A DNA stretch of 64,000 nt, taken from NCBI GenBank assembly GCA_943367715.1, contig CALRJY020000024.1:1-64000 (forward strand). The letters are read 5' to 3'. Below the pieces are notes generated by a model. It saw only the letters and a program-made list of their open reading frames with translations, was not told the DNA's origin and ran no database searches. Below, piece by piece: positions 34,076 to 41,575 of the stretch. The DNA is from JAEYXS01 sp943367715. Lineage in GTDB: Bacteria; Verrucomicrobiota; Verrucomicrobiia; Limisphaerales; JAEYXS01. Numbering within the stretch: the stretch's first letter is position 1; every line of letters begins with the position of its first letter. The position numbers and the translations under genes were made by a program.

Positions 34076-35565
34076 GCAACCAGAAAGAATTTGGGGATTT
34101 TCAGACGCCTGCGGATTTATCGCAAGCGGTGGTAACTCTTGTTAATCAGCTTCACGGAACTCCCGATCTTGTCATTGAACCCACTGCTGGATTGGGGGCA
34201 TTCCTAAAAGCGTCTCTAAATCAATGGGGCTCTAAACCGAAATACAAGGGATACGAGATTAATTTAGAATACGTGGGACGAGCAAAAGAAGAACTGAACG
34301 AATTCGGGGTGGAAATTCATCACAGAGACTTCTTCTTAGAAGACTGGAAGACCAATTTGGGCGCAATCCCGCATGAAAAAGTTTTGATTATCGGCAATCC
34401 TCCTTGGGTCACTAATTCAACATTAGGCCAACTCAGCAGTCAAAACCTGCCTAAAAAAACTAATTTTCAAGGGCTGAATGGCTTTGATGCACTGACGGGA
34501 AAATCAAATTTTGATATCGCTGAATGGATGCTGATTCGCTTAATCGAAGCCCTCCCGACCCAAGGTGTGATTGCTATGCTTTGCAAGACAGCGACGGCGA
34601 GAAAAGTATTGCGTCATTTTTGGAAAACAAGTGGGGGCAGAGCTGGATCACGACTTTTCCGCATTAATGCACAAACTTCGTTTAACGTCGCAGTGGATGC
34701 CTGCCTGTTCATCACGACCGGAGCCATCATCAACGATCGAACCGCTACGATTCATAAAAATCTAAATCTGGATTCAGATTCGACCAAATTTGGCTTCATA
34801 GATGGTGATTTAGTTTCCGATATCAAAGCCTACGAGCATAATAAGAGCTTGGACGGGGGAACCTCAGCATACACCTGGCGGTCTGGAGTCAAACACGATT
34901 TAGCAGAGATCATGGAGTTTACTCGGGATGGGACATCATTTTTGAATGGCCTAGGCGAGCGTGTGGAGTTGGAGCAGGATTATTTGTTTCCACTTCTGAA
35001 ATCATCGGACTTGGGTAACCGTAGAATTGAAGTCCGAAAGTATGTGTTAGTCACACAGTCTAGCACCAAAGACGACACCTCCCCCATTCAGTCAACCGCT
35101 CCTAAGACTTGGGCTTATTTGACGAGACATATCCAGGCATTCGACAAACGAAAAAGTTCCATATACCTAAACAGACCGAAATTTTCTGTATTCGGAATTG
35201 GTCCATATTCGTTTGCACCTTGGAAGATTGCTATTTCAGGGCTCTACAAGTCATTTGCTTTTGTTGTTGTGCCACCGAAAGAAGGTCAACCCGTAATGGT
35301 AGATGACACTTGCTACTCAATTCCCTGCCAGTCAAAAAAAGAAGCTGAACTTCTCCATGACCTCTTAACGTCTGAATCTGCCATGGATTTTCTGCGGTCA
35401 TTAGTTTTTATCGACTCCAAGAGACCCATTACAGTGGATGTTCTTCGTAGAATTTCTATTGTTGAGTTGGCGCGTCGCCAAAGTCGACTGCATGAACTCC
35501 AAAATTTTCTAAGCGAAGCACCTCTTCTCGGAAAAGCAGAACTGCAGATACCTCTGCTCATGTAG
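34072..35565 (+). CDS. N6-adenine DNA methyltransferase of a restriction-modification system
   Basis: 497 residues from the ATG that overlaps the nuclease stop. SAM-binding motif I is EPTAGLGAFL (residues 36-45); a YEIN acidic strand follows near 61; the catalytic motif NPPW is at residues 109-112. The rest (about 200-480) would contain the target recognition region. NPPW proteins methylate adenine N6. Low GC and the pairing with a nuclease indicate a horizontally acquired system. The 3' end runs eight bases into the convergent membrane-protein gene. Confidence 0.9.
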   Translation: MSNQKEFGDFQTPADLSQAVVTLVNQLHGTPDLVIEPTAGLGAFLKASLNQWGSKPKYKGYEINLEYVGRAKEELNEFGVEIHHRDFFLEDWKTNLGAIPHEKVLIIGNPPWVTNSTLGQLSSQNLPKKTNFQGLNGFDALTGKSNFDIAEWMLIRLIEALPTQGVIAMLCKTATARKVLRHFWKTSGGRAGSRLFRINAQTSFNVAVDACLFITTGAIINDRTATIHKNLNLDSDSTKFGFIDGDLVSDIKAYEHNKSLDGGTSAYTWRSGVKHDLAEIMEFTRDGTSFLNGLGERVELEQDYLFPLLKSSDLGNRRIEVRKYVLVTQSSTKDDTSPIQSTAPKTWAYLTRHIQAFDKRKSSIYLNRPKFSVFGIGPYSFAPWKIAISGLYKSFAFVVVPPKEGQPVMVDDTCYSIPCQSKKEAELLHDLLTSESAMDFLRSLVFIDSKRPITVDVLRRISIVELARRQSRLHELQNFLSEAPLLGKAELQIPLLM

Positions 35566-36052
35566 CCTCTGAAGTATCTTTGCCCACATCTTCGAACTTC
35601 TTCAACTGCGCCGAAATCTGCGTCAGGTTCGCATTGATCTGCCGCAAGGTCACCCGGCGGTTCCAGATCACCAGAATGATCGTGGCCAGCATCCCCGCCG
35701 AGAGCACCGCCACACACGCTGCCGTTAAAACCATTCCGATCCCCACCGCCCGCGTCATCACAAACGGGGCGTGCCGTTTTCCCACCTGTTCTCTTTCCGA
35801 TTCACCGGAGGAAGCCGCAGAAACCGCGTTCGTGCTCGCCGCCTGATACTCATAACCGTAATCCCGCAATATCTGTTTCTCCTTCGGCACATACATCACG
35901 AAATAAGCCCAGATCACCACCACACTCCCCACCATCGCCACCAGCCACAGCCCCAGTGCCGCACCGGTCAACACCTTCAGCCCGCGCTGATGATTCTTGA
36001 TGGAGCGCAACGTCCGCTCGTTCATCTGTTCGTCCGTCAGGGATGTCTTCAT
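35558..36052 (-). CDS. Two-helix membrane protein coupled to a sigma factor
   Basis: 164 residues. Two hydrophobic helices at about 28-52 (TGAALGLWLVAMVGSVVVIWAYF, read in part) and 103-128 (MVLTAACVAVLSAGMLATIILVI) enclose a loop of about 50 residues. An amphipathic C-terminal segment has RQINANLTQISAQLKKF. Its ATG overlaps the sigma-factor stop. The position is that of an anti-sigma factor, but there is no zinc-binding HxxxCxxC motif, so the role is inference. It is convergent with and overlaps the methyltransferase gene. Confidence 0.75.
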   Translation of the reverse strand: MKTSLTDEQMNERTLRSIKNHQRGLKVLTGAALGLWLVAMVGSVVVIWAYFVMYVPKEKQILRDYGYEYQAASTNAVSAASSGESEREQVGKRHAPFVMTRAVGIGMVLTAACVAVLSAGMLATIILVIWNRRVTLRQINANLTQISAQLKKFEDVGKDTSEAT

Positions 36053-36591
36053 AAAGATTTCTCCAATATCGTTTTCAAGGCGCGTTTTCCGTAATGCAAT
36101 CGCGAGCGGACCGTGCCCAGCGTGCTGCCCGTGATCTGCGCGATCTCCTCGTAATCCATCTCCTCCAGGAACCGCAGCACCAACACCTCGCGATGCTCCG
36201 GCGAAAGCACATCCAAAGCCCGTTGCAACTTCTCCCGATCAAGAAGCACCGCCTCATCCGCTTCAGAGATCACCTCATACTCCGTCTCGTGCAACGGTTC
36301 CACGGGCAGCTTGCGCCGGCGAAATTCTTTGTAAACCCGGTCCCGTGCGATGCGGAATGCCCAAGGCCGAAACTTGCTCGCGTCCAGCAATCCCGGCAGC
36401 CCCCGATAGATCGCCAGCCAGATATCCTGGTTCAGATCTTCCACGATGTGGGGCGCGCTTTGCATCATCTTGCGGGTGAACTGCAGCAGTCGCGGCCCAT
36501 AAGCCTTCAACAACTCCTCAAACGCCGCCTCGTCGCCGATCTGGCTGCGCACGACGAGCATCTGCTCATAGATGTTTGCGGGTTCCGACAC
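36049..36591 (-). CDS. ECF-type RNA polymerase sigma factor
   Basis: 180 residues. Region 2 reads AFEELLKAYGPRLLQFTRKM... DLNQDIWLAIYRGLPGL... FRPWAFRIARDRVYKEFRRRK. Region 4 reads ALDVLSPEHREVLVLRFLEEMDYEEIAQITGSTLGTVRSRLHYGKRAL (read in parts), the usual sigma-70 r4 helix-turn-helix. Group is ECF; the regulon is unknown. It is translationally coupled to a two-helix membrane protein that may control it. Confidence 0.92.
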   Translation of the reverse strand: MSEPANIYEQMLVVRSQIGDEAAFEELLKAYGPRLLQFTRKMMQSAPHIVEDLNQDIWLAIYRGLPGLLDASKFRPWAFRIARDRVYKEFRRRKLPVEPLHETEYEVISEADEAVLLDREKLQRALDVLSPEHREVLVLRFLEEMDYEEIAQITGSTLGTVRSRLHYGKRALKTILEKSL

Positions 36592-36740
36592 GTTGCTGTT
36601 CGTAGGGTATGCTGCGCGTAGCCGCCAAAAAGTTCAAACGAACCAAACTATTTTTATTCCGCTCTTTGCCTCACTGTTCTCCCCTTGACGCCAAGCCCCG
36701 CTAGGACGACCTTCTAGACAACCACTCAGGGACTCGCGAT

Positions 36741-37268
36741 ATGAACGCAAGAATTCTGCCCATCTGCATTCTCTCGATCATTTTATGCCTCGTCACCACC
36801 GCCGCGCGGGCCCAGCTCACCTATGAACGCGTGGAGATCGTGGATGCGAACTACTTCGTCCTCACCGTCCAATACGCCTATGAAGGCGAGCGCATCCAAT
36901 TCGCCGTCTTCCACCGTCACTACGGCGAACCCGGCCTGAAATGCAGCGTCGTCTACAGCGTGAAGAATGAAAAGGCCACGCCTCTCAGCGCCACCCTCAC
37001 CCTGAACGACACCAAACAAAAAGACCTCCTCAAAGAAGGCGGTCTCTACCAGGTGGAAAACGGCATCATCAAGCAAGTGAACCTGAAATTCAAAACCTCC
37101 GAACTCAAAGAATTCCTCACCGACTGCCAGCGCAAACCCGCCGCACACCCGGCCCAGGCCCAGCCTGTCGCCCCCGGTCAGCAAAAAGTGCCCGATGATC
37201 CCGCACCCGCCACTGCTAACCTGACCCTCGACGATTTCCTCGCCCACCTAAACCGCAAAAACGTGTGA
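36741..37268 (+). CDS. Secreted protein of unknown function
   Basis: 175 residues with a signal peptide (ILPICILSIILCLVTTAARAQ). The mature part is a beta-rich domain (YERVEIVDANYFVLTVQYAYEGERIQFAVF... VVYSVKNEKATPL). After that come a Pro/Ala-rich linker and a short helical tail (LTLDDFLAHLNRKNV). I do not recognise the family. Its stop is followed six bases later by a 25-base inverted repeat. Confidence 0.7.
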   Translation: MNARILPICILSIILCLVTTAARAQLTYERVEIVDANYFVLTVQYAYEGERIQFAVFHRHYGEPGLKCSVVYSVKNEKATPLSATLTLNDTKQKDLLKEGGLYQVENGIIKQVNLKFKTSELKEFLTDCQRKPAAHPAQAQPVAPGQQKVPDDPAPATANLTLDDFLAHLNRKNV

Positions 37269-37273
37269 GCCGT

Positions 37274-37298
37274 GGACCGCGGGACTGTGTCCCGCAGG
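37274..37298. repeat. Left arm of a 25-bp perfect inverted repeat (R3)
   Basis: Contains CGGGACTGTGTCCCG, itself a hairpin. The exact reverse complement of all 25 bases is found at 37380-37404. Confidence 0.75.
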
Positions 37299-37379
37299 AC
37301 CGTGAATAGAAAAGTGGTGCAAAGAAAATTGCTAGCGATGGCGGCGGGCTATTTCAGTCTCTTCAGATTAAAGAAAGTT

Positions 37380-37404
37380 CCTGCGGGACACAGTCCCGCG
37401 GTCC
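37380..37404. repeat. Right arm of a 25-bp perfect inverted repeat (R3)
   Basis: Exact reverse complement of 37274-37298, 81 bases away. The DNA between carries no gene. Confidence 0.75.
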
Positions 37405-37428
37405 ATCCGAAAAGCTTCCCCAATATTC

Positions 37429-37475
37429 GCCCGCCGGTCTACCCCGTGCCGCTAGGTCGGGGTGCCACCGGCCTA
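37429..37475. repeat. Dispersed repeat R1, copy 5 (long form) at a stop codon
   Basis: Longer version with a CCCCGTGCCGCTAGGTCGGGG hairpin segment (read as arms CCCCG and CGGGG) and the end ACCGGCCTA. The final CTA is the minus-strand TAG of the DUF3185 gene. Confidence 0.65.
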
Positions 37476-37667
37476 CTTCTTCATCACCAGCACCACACCC
37501 GCCACGCACAACGCCGCCCCGCCGCCGATCATCCACATCGTCTTGTCCGTCGGCGATCCGGTGAACGCCTCGTTCGCCTTATCCTTGAACGAATCCTTCG
37601 ACTGAAAGCCAAAGATCAACAACGCTATCCCGCCCGCCAAACACGCCGCTCCGATTGCCTTTTTCAT
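37473..37667 (-). CDS. DUF3185 family small membrane protein
   Basis: 64 residues. Two hydrophobic helices (AIGAACLAGGIALLIFGF and MIGGGAALCVAGVVLVM) flank a short loop with FTGSPTDKTMW, the signature of the DUF3185 family. Function of the family is unknown. The stop codon is provided by repeat R1. Confidence 0.82.
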   Translation of the reverse strand: MKKAIGAACLAGGIALLIFGFQSKDSFKDKANEAFTGSPTDKTMWMIGGGAALCVAGVVLVMKK

Positions 37668-37811
37668 ATTCTGATTACTGTGCAGTTAAACTAGTTTCCC
37701 GAGCCCCGCCCCCGACTGCTCGCCCGATCGCGCCCACCCTACACCCGATTTCTCCGCGACCCAAATAAGGTAAATCCCCTAATTCCTGAAATCCCGCCCG
37801 ATCACTTATTC

Positions 37812-37858
37812 GCCCGCTGGTTTACCCCGTACCTTCTGGTCGGGGTGCAACCGGCCTA
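37812..37858. repeat. Dispersed repeat R1, copy 6 (long form)
   Basis: Same long form as copy 5 with CCCCGTACC and GGTCGGGGTGCAACCGGCCTA-type parts. It lies 20 bases beyond the uvrA stop codon. Confidence 0.65.
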
Positions 37859-37877
37859 AACCTTGAGCTTGAACTCT

Positions 37878-40800
37878 TCACTTCCGCTTCTTTGGATGTT
37901 GGGCGTTCGATGTTGGAAGTTGGACGTTTCCCAACACCCCGCGAAGCGCCCTTCCCGTATGGCTCGCTTCTACCATCGCCACCTCCTCCGGCGTGCCCAT
38001 CGCCACGATATGCCCGCCCTGATCCCCCGCATCCGGCCCCAGATCGATCACCCAATCCGCGCATTTGATGACGTCCAGGTTGTGCTCGATCACCAGCACC
38101 GAGTGCCCCTGCTCCACCATCCGTTGGAACACTAACAGTAATACGCGCACATCCTCGAAATGCAAACCGGTGGTCGGTTCATCGAAGAGGAACAACGTCG
38201 GCTTCACGTTCAATTTGCCGCCCGTCGCCTGCGCGCTCACGTTCCATTCCGCCAGATGCCGCACCAGCTTGAGCCGCTGGCTCTCACCGCCGGAGAGCGT
38301 ATTGATCGGCTGCCCCACGCGCAGATAACCAAGGCCCACATCCTGCAAAAGCCGCAGGCTCGCACACGCCCGTTGCGCCGGACGGTAATCCGGCAACTCC
38401 GCGAGGAATGCCACCGCATCATCCACCGTTGCTTCGAGGAAATCGCCGATGGACCATTCCGTCACGATCAGTTCATTGGAGTCCGCGCTGGCCCGCCGCG
38501 CACTTTGCACCTTCACCTCCAGGATGTGCGGCCGATACCGCCGCCCCTGGCAATCCGGGCAGCGGATGAACACATCACTCAGGAACTGCATCTCGATCTT
38601 CTCGAAGCCCGCCCCGCGACACCGCTCACATTGGCCCTGTGCCGAATTGAAACTGAACGCACTCGAGCCCAAGCCGCGCTGCTTCGCCAACTCAGCCTGC
38701 GCGAACACCTCGCGGATGTCATCGAAAGCACCAATATAAACGGCGGGATTCGAGCGCGGCGTCTTGCCCAGCGTGGACTGGTCCACCATCACCACTCCAC
38801 CCACATGCTCCCAGCCGGTGACCTTCGCCGCGACAAAGCCACCTTCGTTCTCGTCATCATCATCGCTCTCGTCGTCGGCGCCCTTCACCTTCACCGCGCC
38901 CGCAAACTTCTGCGTCAACGCCGGCAACAAAACCTCACGGATCAAAGTCGATTTCCCCGACCCGCTCACGCCCGTGATGCACACCAGCCGCGCCAACGGA
39001 ATCTCCACCGAGACATTTTCGAGGTTATGCAGATTTGCCCCCGTCAGAGACAATGTGCTTCCGGATTCCAGCCGGAAATCTGCGGGCATACGCCCCCTCG
39101 CGGCACTCACTGATGCACCCGCACTTTTACCCACTTTATACTCCACCACCTGATCATTCAGCGCGACGTCTGCGCTCTGCCCCAAACTGACCGGCCTTCT
39201 CGGCGGCACCTCGATCTTCCGTCGCCCGCTCAGATATTGCCCCGTCAACGAGCGCTCACTCTTCAAAATCTCTGCGAACGGCCCTTGAAACACGATCTCG
39301 CCGCCGCTCTCGCCATGACCGGGCCCGATATCGATGAGCTGATTCGCCGCGCGCATCACACCTGCTTCATGCTCCACCACCACCACGGTATTGCCCGTAT
39401 CGCGCAACCGCTCAAGGATCTTCACCAACCGTTCCGTATCGCGCGGATGCAACCCCACACTCGGCTCATCCAGCACGAAGAGCGTGTTCACCAGTCGCGT
39501 GCCCAGGCACGTCGTGAGGTTCACGCGCTCCGTCTCACCACCGGAGAGCGACCGCGTGGGCCGGTCCAGCGTCAGGTAACCGAGGCCCACCTCATGCAGA
39601 TAACCCAACCGCGCCCGCACCTCATCCACCACGATCTTGATCGGATCATTCACCGGCACCTTGCGACTCGCCGCAAACGCTTCGACGAGCGCCAAGGCAT
39701 CCCGGATCGGCAACAGATAAAAATCAGCGAGCGTGATCGAGGGCTTGCGCGACACAAACGAGGAAGCCGCCTTATCCGTCACTTCTTCCGCCGCCACACT
39801 GCCTTTGGCGAAACGCAGACTATCCTTCGTGAACCGATACAGCAGCGCTTCCGGTTGAAAGCGTTTCCCATCGCACGTCCGGCATTTCGTGTAGGCGCGA
39901 TAGCGCGAAAGCAACACGCGCACGTGCATCTTGTAGGACTTCGATTCCAGCCAGCGGAAGTAGCCCTTCACGCCGTACCACAAGTGCGGCCACTCGTGTT
40001 CCTTATCGATGCCATAGTTCGGTTCCCCATCCACCACGAAGGTCTGGTGCTTCGGCGACAGGTCCTCGAACGGCACATCCATCGGCACCTTGTGCTTGCG
40101 ACACGCCTTCACGAGGTCCACCTGGCAATCCGCCGAGACACCGCCCTGCCACGGCTTCACCGCACCGCCGACCAACGTCTTCGAACGATCAGGAATCGCG
40201 AGATCGTAATCAATCGAGATGACACGACCGAAGCCGCGACACGCGGGGCATGCGCCTACGGGATTGTTGAAGCTGAACAAGGCCGGTGAGGGATCGCGAT
40301 ACTCGATGTCACAGGTGGCGCAGTGGAGGTGTTTGGAATAGCGGCGCCAAGGTTTCAATTCATTGCCCGCAACCTCCCCACTTTGGGCTGCAGCTCCAAG
40401 CTGGTCCACCCGATACAGCGCCAGCTTGCCCTTCCCGAAATGATACGCCTGCTCGCACGCTTCCACGAACCGCGAGCGATTCGCCTTAGCCAGCTTGATG
40501 CGATCCTGCACGACGATGAGCTGCGCGGTCTGCGGCGCGAGGAGTGAATCCTTCAACACTTCCTCCAGCCGCACCACCTTATCGCCGACCAACAATCGCT
40601 GATACCCCTGCTTCGCAATCAACTTAAGCGATTCCTCCAACGGTAGCTTGTCCGACAACGCAACCGTAAACGTCACCAGCACCTCGAACTTCTCGACGTC
40701 TTCCTTCGCACCGCTTACTTCGCCCCGCGCCCCTTCCCACACGTCTTGAGCCGAGTCTTTCCGCACGAATTGGTCGCACTGGCGGCAATGGAGCTGGGCG

Positions 40801-41162
40801 AGGTGCGGCCACAGCACCTTCATGTGGTCGCAGATCTCCGTCATGGTGCCCACGGTGGAGCGCGTGCTCTTCACCGAGTTCCGCTGCTCGATGGCGATGG
40901 CGGGCGGGATGCCCTCGATGCTGTCCACCTGCGGCTTGTCCATGCGGTCGAAGAACTGCCGCGCGTAGGGGGAAAACGTCTCGATATACCGCCGCTGGCC
41001 CTCCGCGAAAAGCGTGTCAAAGGCCAGCGAGCTCTTGCCCGACCCGCTGAGCCCGGTGATGACCACCAGTTCGCCCGTGGGCAGGTCGAGATCGAAATTT
41101 TTGAGGTTATTATGCCGGACCCCGCGCAAGCGGATGACCGGCCGGGACGTCGCCTTCGACAT
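37878..41162 (-). CDS. uvrA: UvrA-family excinuclease ATPase
   Basis: 1094 residues, longer than the usual about 940. First ATPase: TGLSGSGKSSLAFDTLFAEGQRRY and LSGGETERVNL with FVLDEPSVGLHPRD. Second: TGVSGSGKSTLIREVLLPAL and LSGGESQRLKL with LFDEPTTGLHFED. Zinc-binding regions are CRQCDQFV, CATCDIEYRDPSPALFSFNNPVGACPACRG and CERCRGAGFEKIEMQFLSDVFIRCPDCQG (read in parts). The UvrB-contact region DSIEGIPPAIAIEQRNSVKSTRSTVGT is present. An acidic insertion (DDESDDDDENEGG) lies in the second half. UvrA finds bulky DNA lesions with UvrB. The last 16 residues or so come from a dispersed repeat. Confidence 0.9.
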   Translation of the reverse strand: MSKATSRPVIRLRGVRHNNLKNFDLDLPTGELVVITGLSGSGKSSLAFDTLFAEGQRRYIETFSPYARQFFDRMDKPQVDSIEGIPPAIAIEQRNSVKSTRSTVGTMTEICDHMKVLWPHLAQLHCRQCDQFVRKDSAQDVWEGARGEVSGAKEDVEKFEVLVTFTVALSDKLPLEESLKLIAKQGYQRLLVGDKVVRLEEVLKDSLLAPQTAQLIVVQDRIKLAKANRSRFVEACEQAYHFGKGKLALYRVDQLGAAAQSGEVAGNELKPWRRYSKHLHCATCDIEYRDPSPALFSFNNPVGACPACRGFGRVISIDYDLAIPDRSKTLVGGAVKPWQGGVSADCQVDLVKACRKHKVPMDVPFEDLSPKHQTFVVDGEPNYGIDKEHEWPHLWYGVKGYFRWLESKSYKMHVRVLLSRYRAYTKCRTCDGKRFQPEALLYRFTKDSLRFAKGSVAAEEVTDKAASSFVSRKPSITLADFYLLPIRDALALVEAFAASRKVPVNDPIKIVVDEVRARLGYLHEVGLGYLTLDRPTRSLSGGETERVNLTTCLGTRLVNTLFVLDEPSVGLHPRDTERLVKILERLRDTGNTVVVVEHEAGVMRAANQLIDIGPGHGESGGEIVFQGPFAEILKSERSLTGQYLSGRRKIEVPPRRPVSLGQSADVALNDQVVEYKVGKSAGASVSAARGRMPADFRLESGSTLSLTGANLHNLENVSVEIPLARLVCITGVSGSGKSTLIREVLLPALTQKFAGAVKVKGADDESDDDDENEGGFVAAKVTGWEHVGGVVMVDQSTLGKTPRSNPAVYIGAFDDIREVFAQAELAKQRGLGSSAFSFNSAQGQCERCRGAGFEKIEMQFLSDVFIRCPDCQGRRYRPHILEVKVQSARRASADSNELIVTEWSIGDFLEATVDDAVAFLAELPDYRPAQRACASLRLLQDVGLGYLRVGQPINTLSGGESQRLKLVRHLAEWNVSAQATGGKLNVKPTLFLFDEPTTGLHFEDVRVLLLVFQRMVEQGHSVLVIEHNLDVIKCADWVIDLGPDAGDQGGHIVAMGTPEEVAMVEASHTGRALRGVLGNVQLPTSNAQHPKKRK
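37881..37932 (-). repeat. Dispersed repeat R5 inside the 3' end of uvrA
   Basis: Read on the minus strand it encodes NVQLPTSNAQHP. Translations of the type PTSNIERPTSN are a familiar sign of a repeated element in Verrucomicrobiota and other environmental genomes. It supplies the C-terminal tail of the UvrA protein. Confidence 0.6.
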
Positions 41163-41330
41163 GGTGGGCGGAATGTAAGGCCCGGCAGCGGCAAGTCAAC
41201 GGCTGGAAGGGAGATTTTCGCGATGAATTCCACATGAAGGACGAAGAGTTGTACAACGGCAAATATTATTCCCCATTAGGAAATTTGGCACGCAATGGTC
41301 GCAAGTCCGCTCTGACGAGCACCAACGGTG

Positions 41331-41407
41331 CGGCCTCATACCAGCCTAGGGCAACGCCCTAGGAAGTGGTCCGCAGAAAAGCAGAAGCACTGAAAGTGCG
41401 ATTCATG
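41331..41407 (+). repeat. Dispersed structured repeat R2, copy 2
   Basis: GGCCTCATACCAGC, hairpin CCTAGGGC-AAC-GCCCTAGG (41345-41363), then hairpin GCACTGAAAGTGC and GATTCAT. The first 33 bases are repeated as an exact inverted copy at 41502-41534. Confidence 0.75.
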
Positions 41408-41469
41408 CGCTGGGCGGGGGAATAGGTGAAAACCGTTTGCATGGTCGAGGGCACGGAGCATGAATCGGG

Positions 41470-41534
41470 CTTTCAGCCCTTGCGCCGCTGACTGACTGAT
41501 ACCTAGGGCGTTGCCCTAGGCTGGTATGAGGCCG
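41470..41534 (-). repeat. Dispersed structured repeat R2, copy 3 (inverted)
   Basis: Minus-strand reading gives the same outer hairpin as copy 2, a spacer, a second hairpin GGGCTGAAAGCCC and GATTCAT. Relative to copy 2 the second stem changed at both sides while the loop TGAAA was kept. Confidence 0.75.
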
Positions 41535-41575
41535 GGCCGTTGGCCCTCAAGCAGATGACGCGTGGCCACGCGTCT

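Larger units (their letters stand above)
41163..41575. other. Gene-free region holding a paired R2 element
   Basis: 413 bases without a gene between uvrA and the orphan methyltransferase. Most of it, 41331-41534, is a head-to-head pair of R2 repeats. The first 170 bases (uvrA upstream) show no further recognisable signal. Confidence 0.7.
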
